Assembly (NCBI GenBank): GCA_964422925.1
Contig: CAYRDC010000002.1
Location: 121,585-185,584 of the forward strand
Reading direction: 5' to 3'
From: CAYRDC01 sp964422925
GTDB lineage: Bacteria > Bacteroidota > Bacteroidia > Chitinophagales > S012-47
DNA: 64,000 nt
The position numbers and the translations under genes are program-made. Positions 18,129 to 27,346 of this stretch are shown piece by piece. The number at the start of each line of letters is the position of its first letter. Positions within the stretch are counted from its first letter, which is position 1. The notes beneath the pieces were generated by a model that was not told the DNA's origin, searched no databases, and saw only the letters and a list, made by a program, of their open reading frames with translations.

Positions 18129-18703
18129 GCGATTATTTTGTACATGAATCCTCTTACGTTGACGAAGGGAGCTTCATAGGCAAGGGAACCCGGATCTGGC
18201 ACTTTTGCCATATCATGAAGGACGCGGTGATCGGGGAAAACTGCAATATCGGGCAAAATGTGCTGATCGCTTCCAGAGTGAGGCTGGGAAACAATGTCAA
18301 GATACAGAATAATGTTTCGGTGTACACGGGCGTGATTTGCGAAGATGATGTGTTCCTGGGGCCGAGCATGGTCTTTACGAATGTGATCAACCCGCGCAGC
18401 GCGGTAGTAAGGCGCGGCCAGTATGCCGAAACGCTGGTGAAAAAAGGGGCGACCATCGGGGCGAACGCCACGATTGTTTGCGGCAACACGATTGGGCGCT
18501 ATGCATTCGTTGGGGCAGGAGCGGTGGTAACCCGGTCCGTACCCGATTATGCCCTGGTGGTGGGCAATCCGGCCCGTCAGGCGGGGTGGATGAGCGAGTA
18601 CGGCCACCGGCTTACTTTTGATGAAAAAGGCCTGGCTGTGTGCCCGGAGAGCGGACAACAATACAGGCTTCAGGATGGTAAAGTGGAAAAAATATCCGAA
18701 TGA
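18125..18703 (+). CDS. wbpD: UDP-3-amino-sugar N-acetyltransferase (hexapeptide, WbpD/WlbB type)
   Basis: A 192-aa left-handed beta-helix acetyltransferase. Hexapeptide turns run from about 10 to 145 (IGENCNIGQNVLIA, IGRYAFVGAGAVVTRSVP) with the loop FTNVINPRSAVVRRGQYAETLVKKGATIGAN that is characteristic of WbpD/WlbB. It acetylates the 3-amino group of UDP-GlcNAc(3N)A using acetyl-CoA. It overlaps both neighbours by 4 bp. Confidence 0.9.
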   Translation: MSDYFVHESSYVDEGSFIGKGTRIWHFCHIMKDAVIGENCNIGQNVLIASRVRLGNNVKIQNNVSVYTGVICEDDVFLGPSMVFTNVINPRSAVVRRGQYAETLVKKGATIGANATIVCGNTIGRYAFVGAGAVVTRSVPDYALVVGNPARQAGWMSEYGHRLTFDEKGLAVCPESGQQYRLQDGKVEKISE

Positions 18704-19989
18704 TTGAAAAATTACTGAACAAGGAAGCAAAACTGGCGGTAATCGGCCTGGGGTATGTAGGGCTGCCTATCGCGCTGGCTTTTGCCCGGAAAGTGCGGGT
18801 CATTGGTTTTGATATTAACCAGGGCCGGATCGACCTGATGCGGAAGGGGATTGATCCGAGCAAAGAGCTGGATTCCAACCATTTTGAAGGGACTGATATT
18901 TATTTTACGGCTGATCCGGAAGACCTGCGGCAGGCTTCCTTTTTCATAGTGGCCGTGCCCACCCCGGTCAATGAGCATAAGGTACCGGACCTGCAGCCGC
19001 TGCTGTCTGCCACCCACACGGTTGGAAAAGTACTGAAAGCGGGCGATTACGTGGTATATGAATCCACGGTGTACCCCGGCTGTACGGAAGAAGATTGCGT
19101 GCCCGTGCTGGAACAGGAAAGCGGGCTGAAGTTTTGCCGGGATTTTAAAGTGGGTTTCTCCCCCGAACGCATCAATCCCGGGGATAAGCAGCATACGCTC
19201 GAAAAAATCACCAAGGTGGTGTCTGGTTGCGACAGCGAGTCGCTGGATACCATTGCGAAGGTGTATGAACTGGTCGTGGAAGCGGGTGTGCACCGGGCGC
19301 CCTCTATTATGGTGGCCGAGGCAGCCAAAATCATTGAAAATACCCAGCGCGACCTGAACATTGCCCTGATGAACGAATTGTCGAAGATATTCGACCGGAT
19401 GGGCATTAATACCTACGATGTACTGGAAGCAGCCGGTACAAAATGGAATTTCCTGCGTTTTTATCCCGGATTGGTGGGCGGCCACTGCATTGGGGTTGAC
19501 CCGTATTATCTCACCTATAAAGCCGCAGCCCTTGGGTATAAACCACAGGTAATTTTGAGTGGCAGGAGCATCAATGACAACATGTCGGAATATGTTGCAA
19601 AAAAGACTATTCAGCTAATCATAAATGAAGGAAAGGATGTCCGCAAGGCGCGCATCCTGATAATGGGCACTACTTTTAAGGAAAATGTAAGCGACATCCG
19701 GAATTCGAAAGTGGCCGAGCTCGTGCAAGAGTTGAAAGCCTATTCGGCTGAAGTGGATGTGGTGGACCCTTTGGCTTCGGCCGAGGAAGTGGAAAAGGAA
19801 TACGGCTACCGGCTGGTGGAGGAACCCAGGGGTCCTTACGATGCCATTATCCTTGCGGTGAATCATGAGCCGTTCCTGCAATGGAATGAAGAGCAATTTG
19901 AGGCATTATCAAACGGCAACGGAATCCTGGTGGATATAAAAGGGATTTACCGGAACAAGATTAAAAACCTGCATTACTGGTCATTATAG
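18700..19989 (+). CDS. UDP-N-acetylhexosamine 6-dehydrogenase (WbpA/WbpO/TviB family)
   Basis: A 429-aa UDP-HexNAc dehydrogenase producing the uronic acid. It has the VIGLGYVGLPIA Rossmann motif, the SPERINPGD signature that separates HexNAc dehydrogenases from Ugd, and the catalytic C263 in VGGHCIGVDPYYL. Whether it uses UDP-GlcNAc (WbpA) or UDP-GalNAc (WbpO/TviB) cannot be told by eye. In context either it feeds the diacetamido-glucuronate route or it works with the C4 epimerase at 21060 to make UDP-GalNAcA. Confidence 0.9.
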   Translation: MIEKLLNKEAKLAVIGLGYVGLPIALAFARKVRVIGFDINQGRIDLMRKGIDPSKELDSNHFEGTDIYFTADPEDLRQASFFIVAVPTPVNEHKVPDLQPLLSATHTVGKVLKAGDYVVYESTVYPGCTEEDCVPVLEQESGLKFCRDFKVGFSPERINPGDKQHTLEKITKVVSGCDSESLDTIAKVYELVVEAGVHRAPSIMVAEAAKIIENTQRDLNIALMNELSKIFDRMGINTYDVLEAAGTKWNFLRFYPGLVGGHCIGVDPYYLTYKAAALGYKPQVILSGRSINDNMSEYVAKKTIQLIINEGKDVRKARILIMGTTFKENVSDIRNSKVAELVQELKAYSAEVDVVDPLASAEEVEKEYGYRLVEEPRGPYDAIILAVNHEPFLQWNEEQFEALSNGNGILVDIKGIYRNKIKNLHYWSL

Positions 19990-19996
19990 GGCAAGC

Positions 19997-21052
19997 ATGA
20001 AAAGGAACATACTCATAACCGGAGGAGCCGGATTCATTGGCAGCCATGTGGTGCGGCATTTCGTTAACGCATACCCGGATTACCGTATCGTAAACCTGGA
20101 TTTGCTGACCTATGCCGGCAACCTCGAAAATCTGACCGATGTGGAGCATTCGCCCAATTACGTATTCGTCAGAGGCGATATCCGCGATGCCGGGCTGGTA
20201 AGCAGGCTTTTTGAGGAATATCAGATTGACGGGGTCATACACCTGGCAGCCGAATCGCATGTGGACCGGTCCATTGCCAATCCCCTGGAATTTATTCAGA
20301 CCAATGTTATCGGCACGGTGGTTTTGCTCGAAGCCGCCCTGCGCCACTGGCGCGATGATTTTGCCGGGAAACGGTTTTATCATGTCAGCACCGATGAAGT
20401 CTATGGCTCGCTGGGCGAAACGGGATTGTTTACGGAATCCACTCCGTACGACCCGCATTCTCCCTATTCAGCCTCCAAAGCCAGTTCCGATCATTTCGTG
20501 CGGGCCTATCACGATACCTATGGCCTGCCGGTGATATTGTCGAACTGCTCGAATAATTACGGGCCCAACCAGTTTCCCGAAAAACTGATCCCCCTGTTCA
20601 TCAACAATATCCGCCTCAGCAAACCCCTGCCGGTGTACGGAGATGGCAAAAATACCCGCGACTGGCTTTGGGTTAAAGACCACGCGGCTGCCATAGACCT
20701 GATTTTTCATAAAGGGATAACCCGCGAAACCTACAACATCGGTGGGTTCAATGAATGGAAAAATATTGACCTGATCCGTTTGCTTTGCCGGATCATGGAC
20801 CGAAAGCTGGGCCGTGAGAAAGGAACCTCAGAACAGCTGATCACCTTCGTGAAAGACCGGCCCGGGCACGACAGACGGTACGCCATTGATGCCACCAAAA
20901 TTCAGAAAAAACTGGGCTGGCAGCCCTCCATTACCTTTGAAAAGGGACTGGAACTTACAGTTGACTGGTATCTCAGCAACCAGGACTGGCTCGACCACGT
21001 TACATCCGGTGAGTACCAGAAATATTATGAATCACAGTATCTAAATCGATAA
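19997..21052 (+). CDS. rfbB: dTDP-glucose 4,6-dehydratase
   Basis: An extended SDR of 351 aa with TGGAGFIGSHVVRHF, the family-specific DLLTYAGNLENL, catalytic STDEVYGSLGE and YSASK (SPYSASKASSDHF), and the GPNQFPEKLIP motif. It makes dTDP-4-keto-6-deoxyglucose, the intermediate used by RfbC and RfbD further down the operon. The thymidylyltransferase rfbA is missing from this window. Confidence 0.95.
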   Translation: MKRNILITGGAGFIGSHVVRHFVNAYPDYRIVNLDLLTYAGNLENLTDVEHSPNYVFVRGDIRDAGLVSRLFEEYQIDGVIHLAAESHVDRSIANPLEFIQTNVIGTVVLLEAALRHWRDDFAGKRFYHVSTDEVYGSLGETGLFTESTPYDPHSPYSASKASSDHFVRAYHDTYGLPVILSNCSNNYGPNQFPEKLIPLFINNIRLSKPLPVYGDGKNTRDWLWVKDHAAAIDLIFHKGITRETYNIGGFNEWKNIDLIRLLCRIMDRKLGREKGTSEQLITFVKDRPGHDRRYAIDATKIQKKLGWQPSITFEKGLELTVDWYLSNQDWLDHVTSGEYQKYYESQYLNR

Positions 21053-21059
21053 GGTTTGC

Positions 21060-22055
21060 ATGTACGAAAAGCCCTTCCATGACATTCCCCTGGCGGGAAA
21101 AAGAATTCTGGTAACCGGAGGCGCTGGGTTCATTGGTTCCAACCTGGTGGAATATTTCGTCAAACATGGGGCGGGCCTGGTCCGGGTGCTGGACAACTTA
21201 TCCACCGGGAACCTGGACAATATCAGGCCGTTCCTGAGGGAACCCAATGTAGAATTCATCGAAGCCGATATACGCGATGCGACTGCTTGTGAACAGGCTT
21301 GCCGCGGTATCCATTGGGTCAGCCACCAGGCTGCTTTGGGCTCTGTGCCGCGTTCCATGGAAGATCCGGTTACTACCAATGAGGTGAATGTAGGTGGTTG
21401 TGTAAATATGCTGGAAGCAGCCAGGAAAAACGGGGTGGAGCGTTTTGTATACGCCTCTTCCTCTTCGGTGTATGGCGATGATCCGTCTTTACCCAAGGTG
21501 GAATCCCGGACCGGGAACGCACTTTCTCCCTACGCAGTCAGCAAGCAGGCCAACGAATTGTATGCTTCGGTTTTTGCGCGGGCTTTCGGCATGCGCGTTA
21601 CCGGCCTGAGGTACTTCAATATCTTTGGGCCAAGGCAGGACCCCTCCGGACCGTACGCGGCTGTCATCCCTTTGTTTATTGATGCCATGGCCAGCGGCCG
21701 GGCACCGCATATCCATGGGGACGGGCAGCAATCCAGGGATTTCACCTTCGTGGAAAACGCGGTACAGGCCAATGTGCGGGCTCTGGCGACAGAACATGTC
21801 CCGGGGCTGGCACGCATTTATAATATTGCTGCCGGGGGAAGGTATTCCATCATAGACCTGTTCGGGGAATTAAAAGAACTTACCGGATATGATGGAGAGC
21901 CCATTTGGGACCCACCCCGGGAAGGCGATATCCGCGACAGCCAGGCGGATATCTCGAAAGCAGCAAAGGAAATCAACTACCATCCACTGATTGATTTCCA
22001 CAACGGGCTGAAGCAAACCGTTGCCTATTTCCAAACTAAAGGAACTGAACGCTGA
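21060..22055 (+). CDS. wbpP: UDP-N-acetylglucosamine 4-epimerase (WbpP/TviC type)
   Basis: An extended SDR of 331 aa: VTGGAGFIGSNLVEYF, catalytic SSSSVYGDDPSLPK, YAVSK, and LRYFNIFGPRQDPSGPYAAVIPLFI, which is the pattern of WbpP/TviC/Gne epimerases acting on N-acetylated UDP-hexosamines. It starts eight bases after rfbB. With the dehydrogenase at 18700 it could give UDP-GalNAcA. Confidence 0.88.
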   Translation: MYEKPFHDIPLAGKRILVTGGAGFIGSNLVEYFVKHGAGLVRVLDNLSTGNLDNIRPFLREPNVEFIEADIRDATACEQACRGIHWVSHQAALGSVPRSMEDPVTTNEVNVGGCVNMLEAARKNGVERFVYASSSSVYGDDPSLPKVESRTGNALSPYAVSKQANELYASVFARAFGMRVTGLRYFNIFGPRQDPSGPYAAVIPLFIDAMASGRAPHIHGDGQQSRDFTFVENAVQANVRALATEHVPGLARIYNIAAGGRYSIIDLFGELKELTGYDGEPIWDPPREGDIRDSQADISKAAKEINYHPLIDFHNGLKQTVAYFQTKGTER

Positions 22056-22117
22056 TACGATTTTCATCCATATTCTCCGACCGGAAGGCTAGCCCGCAGG
22101 CAGCCCGCAGGCTACGG

Positions 22118-22804
22118 GTGGATATACATTCGCACCTCATTCCAGGCATTGATGACGGAGTAAAATCCATTGATCAGGCATTGAATATCCTGGAACAGCT
22201 CCAGAATATGGGCTATGAAATGGTGGTCACCACCCCGCATGTCATGAGTGCACGGTACACGAATTCATCCGGACAAATCCGTGAAAAGCTGGATGAAATA
22301 CGCGACCATGCCCGGCAACACGGACTCCATATCCGCATCGAAGCGGCAGCGGAGTATTTTGTGGATGAAAACTTTATAAAACTCCTGAAAGACAAGGATT
22401 TGCTATACTTCGGCAGGGAAAAATATGTGCTGCTCGAGTGGTCGTATGTGAATAAACCGGCCCGTTTCGGGGAACTGGTATTTGACATGCTGTCGGATGG
22501 CTTTACACCGGTGCTGGCCCATGCCGAACGGTACGATTACTGCCATTCAAGAACCATGGAGGTATATTACCGTCTTTATGAACAGGGCGTCAAATTGCAG
22601 GTTAACCTTCCTTCGCTGGCGGGTTTGCAACGGACTGCCAACCGGGAAGTGGCTGAAAAGCTGCTGCAAAAAGGTTTGGCCGTTTTCGTAGGCTCTGACC
22701 TGCACAATGCACAACAACTGGACATTTTGCGGGACGGACTCCGCTCAAAATACCTTAAATTGGCATTGGATAAAGGCCAATTGCTTAATCCCAAAATACT
22801 TTGA
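22118..22804 (+). CDS. CpsB/YwqE-type PHP phosphatase, uncertain 5' end
   Basis: A manganese-dependent protein-tyrosine phosphatase of the PHP fold. Metal ligands are visible in DIHSHLIPGIDDG, TTPHVM, VLAHAERYDY and VGSDLHN. In capsule systems it dephosphorylates the polymer-length-control tyrosine kinase. From the GTG at 22118 the first ligand His is residue 4, whereas family members usually have 15-30 residues before it. The frame is open back to 22049 (a CTG at 22052 and a read-through of a doubled AGCCCGCAGG segment) but holds no ATG/GTG/TTG, so the real start may be non-standard or the 5' end may have been altered. Confidence 0.82.
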   Translation: MDIHSHLIPGIDDGVKSIDQALNILEQLQNMGYEMVVTTPHVMSARYTNSSGQIREKLDEIRDHARQHGLHIRIEAAAEYFVDENFIKLLKDKDLLYFGREKYVLLEWSYVNKPARFGELVFDMLSDGFTPVLAHAERYDYCHSRTMEVYYRLYEQGVKLQVNLPSLAGLQRTANREVAEKLLQKGLAVFVGSDLHNAQQLDILRDGLRSKYLKLALDKGQLLNPKIL

Positions 22805-22807
22805 TCC

Positions 22808-23374
22808 TTGGAGCTTGATATTGAGCATACCGGATTCCCGGGGCTATTGGTCATTCTGCCTCATGTGCATGAAGACAGCCGGGGATATTTTTTTGAAACC
22901 TGGAACCAGGCGGATTTCTCTGCCAAAGGCCTGGATTATCAGTTTGTGCAGGATAACCAGTCACGGTCAGTTTACGGAACGGTCCGCGGTTTGCATTACC
23001 AATTGGAACCTTATGCGCAGGCCAAGCTGGTCAGGGTATTTCATGGCGAAGTGCTTGATGTTGTCCTGGATTTGCGAAAAGGTTCACCCACTTTCGGGAA
23101 GCATTTCTCCATTATCCTTTCTGCCACCAACCGGAAACAATTATTGATTCCCCGTGGATTTGCCCATGGGTTTTCCGTATTAAGCCGAGTGGCGGAATTC
23201 TTTTACAAATGCGATAATTTTTACTCCCGGGAATATGAAAGGGGCATCGCGTATAATGACCCCCGATTGGCGATTGACTGGATATTACCCACCGGGGAAA
23301 TGATACTTTCTGACAAGGACCGGAATTTACCGGACTTTGCCAATGCAGACATGAATTTTCAATATCATGGCTGA
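22808..23374 (+). CDS. rfbC: dTDP-4-dehydrorhamnose 3,5-epimerase
   Basis: A cupin-fold RmlC of 188 aa with QDNQSRSVYGTVRGLHYQ, VRVFHGEVLDVVLDLRKGSPTFG and IPRGFAHGFSVLS, all hallmark segments with the catalytic His in GLHYQ. The start is a TTG at 22808, placed 3 bp after the preceding stop. No ATG lies near. It epimerises the dTDP-4-keto sugar made by RfbB. Confidence 0.94.
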   Translation: MELDIEHTGFPGLLVILPHVHEDSRGYFFETWNQADFSAKGLDYQFVQDNQSRSVYGTVRGLHYQLEPYAQAKLVRVFHGEVLDVVLDLRKGSPTFGKHFSIILSATNRKQLLIPRGFAHGFSVLSRVAEFFYKCDNFYSREYERGIAYNDPRLAIDWILPTGEMILSDKDRNLPDFANADMNFQYHG

Positions 23375-24242
23375 AACCAGAAAATCCGTACTTGTTACAG
23401 GGGCCAACGGGCAGTTGGGGCGTGAAATCAGGAAGCTGGCTCATGAACAGAATACCCTGGACTTTACCTTTACCGACCTGGAAGAGCTGGACATAACGGA
23501 CGAACGGGAAGTCAATAATTTCTTTCAAAACAGCACACATGATTTTTGCATCAATACTGCGGCTTATACGGCTGTGGACAAGGCGGAAACCGAATATGAG
23601 GAAGCCGTGCTTGTAAACGGGACAGCCCCGGGCATCCTGGCCCGGCAATGCCGGCAGCATGATATCATTATGATCCATATTTCCACTGATTTTGTGTTTG
23701 ACGGGCAGGCTGACAAGCCGTATCGCGAAGAGGATCCAGTCAATCCATTGAGCTCCTACGGACGCAGCAAGCTGGAAGGCGAGAAGGCCGTTATGGAAAA
23801 CTGCGATAAAAGCTATGTGATCAGGACTTCATGGCTTTACTCAGCCGAGGGCCATAATTTCGTTCAAACCATGATCCGGCTTGGTCGGAGCCGTGAAGAA
23901 ATCAAAGTGGTCAACGACCAGACCGGATCTCCTACCTGGGCGGCTGATCTGGCCGATACCCTGGTCAGGCTGATGCTGCACCCGGAAGTAAACCAGCGGT
24001 TTGGATTATACCATTATGCCAACCGGGGTGAAACAACCTGGTATGAATTCGCCTGTGAAATTATGGACCTGGCAGACCTGAGATGCAAGGTCATTCCCGT
24101 ACGTACTAAAGCATATCCCACTCCGGCCAGAAGGCCACGTTATAGTGTGCTGGATACCATCAAAATCAGGAAAACCTTTGATCTGGAAATTCCCCATTGG
24201 CGCGATAGCCTGCGGGAAATGATGCGGGAGTGGAAAGATTAA
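23367..24242 (+). CDS. rfbD: dTDP-4-dehydrorhamnose reductase
   Basis: A 291-aa SDR: VTGANGQLGREIRKL at the N-terminus, HISTDFVFDG, YGRSKLEGE with the catalytic Tyr-x3-Lys, and RTSWLYSAEGHNFV, all typical of RmlD. It makes dTDP-L-rhamnose. It overlaps rfbC by 8 bp and ends the operon. The crp-type gene converges 6 bp away. Confidence 0.95.
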   Translation: MAETRKSVLVTGANGQLGREIRKLAHEQNTLDFTFTDLEELDITDEREVNNFFQNSTHDFCINTAAYTAVDKAETEYEEAVLVNGTAPGILARQCRQHDIIMIHISTDFVFDGQADKPYREEDPVNPLSSYGRSKLEGEKAVMENCDKSYVIRTSWLYSAEGHNFVQTMIRLGRSREEIKVVNDQTGSPTWAADLADTLVRLMLHPEVNQRFGLYHYANRGETTWYEFACEIMDLADLRCKVIPVRTKAYPTPARRPRYSVLDTIKIRKTFDLEIPHWRDSLREMMREWKD

Positions 24243-24248
24243 TGAGGG

Positions 24249-24950
24249 CTAATCGTATAAATGGCTTATCTGGACAAGCGCCTGTGGCTGCTTGATGATG
24301 ATATTAGTTTTATCCGTTTCGATAATGCCGCTTTCCTTAAATTCTTTTAAAATACGGATAGCCGTTTCCTTGACGGTACCCACGAGACTGGCAAGGTCTT
24401 CGCGTGTCACAGAGATAATTCCATCCGGATTGTTATCATCCCGATAGGCATTTTGCAATAAGAGCAGCGCTTCGGCCAGCCGCCCCCTGACCGGTTTATA
24501 AGCCATATCGGCAATTTTCCGGTACGACTGGTCGAGTGAGGAAGATAAGAGATTGATTAATCCCTCGCTAAACCGTTCATTATGCCGGAATAATTTGGTG
24601 ATCTGGTCTCTGGGAACCATGCACACAATACATTCTTCCAGGCTGGCCGCGGAAGCAGGATAGGGGGTATTGGCCAGCAGGGAAGAGTATCCCAGGAAGT
24701 CGCCCGGTTTGACAATTCGGATAATTTGTTCCTTACCGTCAGAAGCGTACTTATATACTTTTATTTTTCCCTGGTTGACGCAGTATAATCCCATGGGGTT
24801 GGAGCCTTCCTGAAAAATGATTTGCCCGCGCTTGTATTTCATGCAGCTTTTCCGGCTGTCAATTTCATACAATTCTTCCAAGTGGCAGAAATGAAAAAGA
24901 GAGTCTTTCCTGGCCCTGCAGTGTTCACAATCTGGCGGTGTAAATTTCAT
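24249..24950 (-). CDS. Crp/Fnr-family regulator with N-terminal cysteines
   Basis: A 233-aa regulator: cyclic-nucleotide-binding-like beta barrel (about 35-130, GDFLGYSSLLANTPYPASAASLE), a long dimer helix and a winged helix (about 165-225, SVTREDLASLVGTVKETAIRILKEF as recognition region). Cysteines C8, C11, C22 and C36 recall the iron-sulfur ligands of FNR. This CxxC start is common in Bacteroidota Crp/Fnr proteins, but I cannot say whether a cluster forms. The neighbouring stress-protein operon and its TCAC/GTGA palindrome make it a candidate target. A full promoter lies at 24975-25005. Confidence 0.9.
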   Translation of the reverse strand: MKFTPPDCEHCRARKDSLFHFCHLEELYEIDSRKSCMKYKRGQIIFQEGSNPMGLYCVNQGKIKVYKYASDGKEQIIRIVKPGDFLGYSSLLANTPYPASAASLEECIVCMVPRDQITKLFRHNERFSEGLINLLSSSLDQSYRKIADMAYKPVRGRLAEALLLLQNAYRDDNNPDGIISVTREDLASLVGTVKETAIRILKEFKESGIIETDKTNIIIKQPQALVQISHLYD

Positions 24951-24974
24951 AAGTCAGGCCGGCTGTTCAAGCCT

Positions 24975-25005
24975 CAAAGCTACTTAATGCTATTCAGGAT
25001 ACAAA
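24975..25005 (-). promoter_or_regulatory. Bacteroidota promoter of the Crp/Fnr gene
   Basis: On the minus strand TTTG (25002-25005) and TAGCTTTG (24975-24982) are 19 bp apart, a full match to TTTG-N19-TAnnTTTG. The start codon is 25 bp downstream of the -7 element. Confidence 0.75.
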
Positions 25006-25114
25006 AGACAATACGACCTGTTTCTGTGGAATAGATTAAATCCTAAACGGGTCTGTATTTTAGACTTGATTAATTGACGTTTTTTGAAAGGAAAAGGCTC
25101 AGGATCGATCTGAA

Positions 25115-25957
25115 TTAATGCGTAATAACCAACAGCGGTGTGTGTATATGAAAAGTCAGTTCTCGGGTAGTGTCTGATTTAAATACTGATTTCACCAGCG
25201 GGCTGTTATGTCCCAGTACAATCAGAATGTCCGGACTGACATCCGTTACAAAAGATTCAATGGCATCAAACACATCTTCAATTAATAACATTTTCAGCTC
25301 AAACTCGGAAAAATCAGCCAGCTTCAATATACTTTCCCTGTAGTTTTTCGCTTGATATTCAGCCATTACTTCCTCGCCACTGCTTAAATGGGCCATAACC
25401 AGGCGCGCATTGAAATATTTTCTGAAATTTTCCAGCAATTCAATGTCCTTTTTATCCAGCCGGCCCAAATCATCCAGCAACCCAAGCGTACTGATTTTTT
25501 GGTATTTGGCATCTTGTGGTATGGCAAGTACCGGTACGGAACACTTCTCCAGCAAACGGGCCGTAACGCTGCCCATGCGCTCCTCGCTGCGGTAATTACT
25601 TCCTTTAGTGCCTAATATGACCAGATCAAATTCCCCTCCGGATACCTCTTTATGAATTTCAGCCACCGGATCACCCGCTCCCGCTTTGTAAAAGATCCTG
25701 TCTGATGTAAAAAATCCGGGATCTATGTGATAAATCAAATCAAAAACCGATTCTTTTATCGTGAATTCTATGGCTTTGTTTAGGTTAAGGTTTCCCAGGG
25801 AAGGCGTTGAATAAGGATGATTCAGCGGGGGTTCATCTGCCCGGAATACGTGAAAAATGGTAATGTCCGTATGAAAAGATTTTGCCAGTGCCAGCGCATA
25901 AATTAACGCGTTGGTGGAATTCACACTAAAATCGGTAGGTAAAAGTATGTGCTTCAT
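25115..25957 (-). CDS. Universal stress protein, two tandem Usp domains
   Basis: A 280-aa protein made of two UspA-like alpha/beta domains. The first opens HILLPTDFSVNSTNAL and has the nucleotide-binding loop GTKGSNYRSEERMGSVTARLL. The second is less complete but ends in VLGHNSPLVKSVFKSDTTRELTFH and PLLVITH. Tandem Usp proteins bind ATP or act without it in stress survival. Last gene of a four-gene minus operon; the preceding gene stops at its first base. Confidence 0.9.
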   Translation of the reverse strand: MKHILLPTDFSVNSTNALIYALALAKSFHTDITIFHVFRADEPPLNHPYSTPSLGNLNLNKAIEFTIKESVFDLIYHIDPGFFTSDRIFYKAGAGDPVAEIHKEVSGGEFDLVILGTKGSNYRSEERMGSVTARLLEKCSVPVLAIPQDAKYQKISTLGLLDDLGRLDKKDIELLENFRKYFNARLVMAHLSSGEEVMAEYQAKNYRESILKLADFSEFELKMLLIEDVFDAIESFVTDVSPDILIVLGHNSPLVKSVFKSDTTRELTFHIHTPLLVITH

Positions 25958-26887
25958 TTACTCTGTGAACCCGCCTTTCATTATCCTTGCGAAGTTGAAT
26001 TCTTCTTCCCGTTTTTTAACTACTAATAAAGGGGTATCCAAATCTTCGCGGGTCATTTTTTCAGCCGTTGTCCCTATAAAAATGGTGGATTCCGTGGATT
26101 GTCCTTTTGAACCAATGATAATTAAATCAGCCCGTTTCCGGTGGGCCATATCTTTAATAACCTTTACAATAGGCCAGTCATTATCCGGAGTAAATAGCGG
26201 GGTGATGTGAACATCCTTGGTGTCAACTTCTGCCAGACACTCGTTGTAAAGACGCGTGTTATGGTCAAGGATGGTTTGCTTTATCTCCTGTTTGGATTTT
26301 TGAGGCCGGTATTTCTTTTCAGGGATATGATACACGTGTTCGCAATAAATGGTGGCATCCGGATTAGCCTGCGCCAGCAGTACAGCTTCTCCTAAAGCCA
26401 GTTTTGAAAAATTTGAAAAATCATTGCATACAAACAACTCATTCAGCCGCTTGCGCGGTTTCTCCGGTACAAACAACACAGAACAAGGTATCCGCCTGAC
26501 GATTTGCTGTGCGGCAATTCCCTTTCCGCGCAATTCTTTTTTCTTGCCTACAATCAGCAGATCGATATTCCTTTCGCTGGCATAGGCAAGGATTTCAGTA
26601 GCCGGAGTTCCTTTGAGTATAATATACTCTATGTCAAATTTTTCATTCCCTTCAAAACTTTGTTCCACCTCTTCCTTCATGTCAGCCACTAATTCTTCTG
26701 CTTTTGGCAGGGCTAATTCCAGGCTTAATTCTTCAACGAGGCTGGTAACTTCCGGCAGTTCCTGGGCATGTACAAAATAGATTTTATTCGGTTTGATGAT
26801 CGATGCCAGAAAACCAACATAGTTAATTAGCGAACGGTCCATTAAACTAAAATCAAGCCCAACTAATATCCTTTTGTAATTAAGCAT
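25958..26887 (-). CDS. Universal stress protein, two tandem Usp domains
   Basis: A 309-aa tandem Usp protein. Domain 1 starts YKRILVGLDFSLMDRSLINY and ends in SVLFVPEKPRK. Domain 2 carries GSKGQSTESTIFIGTTAEKM, an intact G-x2-G-x9-G(S/T) type ATP loop, and ends PLLVVKK. Together with the Usp genes on either side it forms a stress operon. Confidence 0.9.
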   Translation of the reverse strand: MLNYKRILVGLDFSLMDRSLINYVGFLASIIKPNKIYFVHAQELPEVTSLVEELSLELALPKAEELVADMKEEVEQSFEGNEKFDIEYIILKGTPATEILAYASERNIDLLIVGKKKELRGKGIAAQQIVRRIPCSVLFVPEKPRKRLNELFVCNDFSNFSKLALGEAVLLAQANPDATIYCEHVYHIPEKKYRPQKSKQEIKQTILDHNTRLYNECLAEVDTKDVHITPLFTPDNDWPIVKVIKDMAHRKRADLIIIGSKGQSTESTIFIGTTAEKMTREDLDTPLLVVKKREEEFNFARIMKGGFTE

Positions 26888-26931
26888 TCTATCAGATTTT
26901 TTTATGGTAAACTTTTGTTATTATGATTCAT

Positions 26932-27333
26932 TCAGGCAACTTCTTTAACTTGTTGCCAGTATCCGTACAGGAAGCGGTTAAATTCTTCTTTTAAATCCTG
27001 GTATAGCTTCCGGTAGGTTTCCATCCCGCTGCGGGCCCCCTGGTGGTCTTCAATGATTCCCAAATAATTTTTCTGGCCCGCCACTTTGTTTAATTCCTGG
27101 TCATGCAACTTTATATTATGCCGCAGGCTCTGAATTACTTCCTTTTGGCGGATATACTGATTTTGAAAATGTTCAATAACCGACAGTTTATTTTTATCCG
27201 TTATCTGCATGACCAATTCCCCCAGTGTATCTTCAATAATTTTTATTTCTTCCAAACACCATTGCAACTCATTAAGCCAGATACAATGCTCATAATGTAG
27301 TTTTACCATTTCGTTTATTGCCTGTTGAGTCAT
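26932..27333 (-). CDS. Helical protein of unknown function in the Usp operon
   Basis: A 133-aa, almost wholly helical and charged protein (coiled-coil-like segments 20-45 and 60-85) with no membrane segment or known motif. It sits between two Usp genes, 13 bp after the upstream Usp stop, which suggests a partner or adaptor role. Nothing in the sequence fixes a function. Confidence 0.75.
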   Translation of the reverse strand: MTQQAINEMVKLHYEHCIWLNELQWCLEEIKIIEDTLGELVMQITDKNKLSVIEHFQNQYIRQKEVIQSLRHNIKLHDQELNKVAGQKNYLGIIEDHQGARSGMETYRKLYQDLKEEFNRFLYGYWQQVKEVA

Positions 27334-27346
27334 TCCTGATTCAATT

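Noticed and set aside
22118..22804. Pseudogene call for the YwqE-type phosphatase
   Set aside because: All metal-binding motifs and the C-terminus are intact and it is translationally packed between operon genes, so only the start is in doubt.
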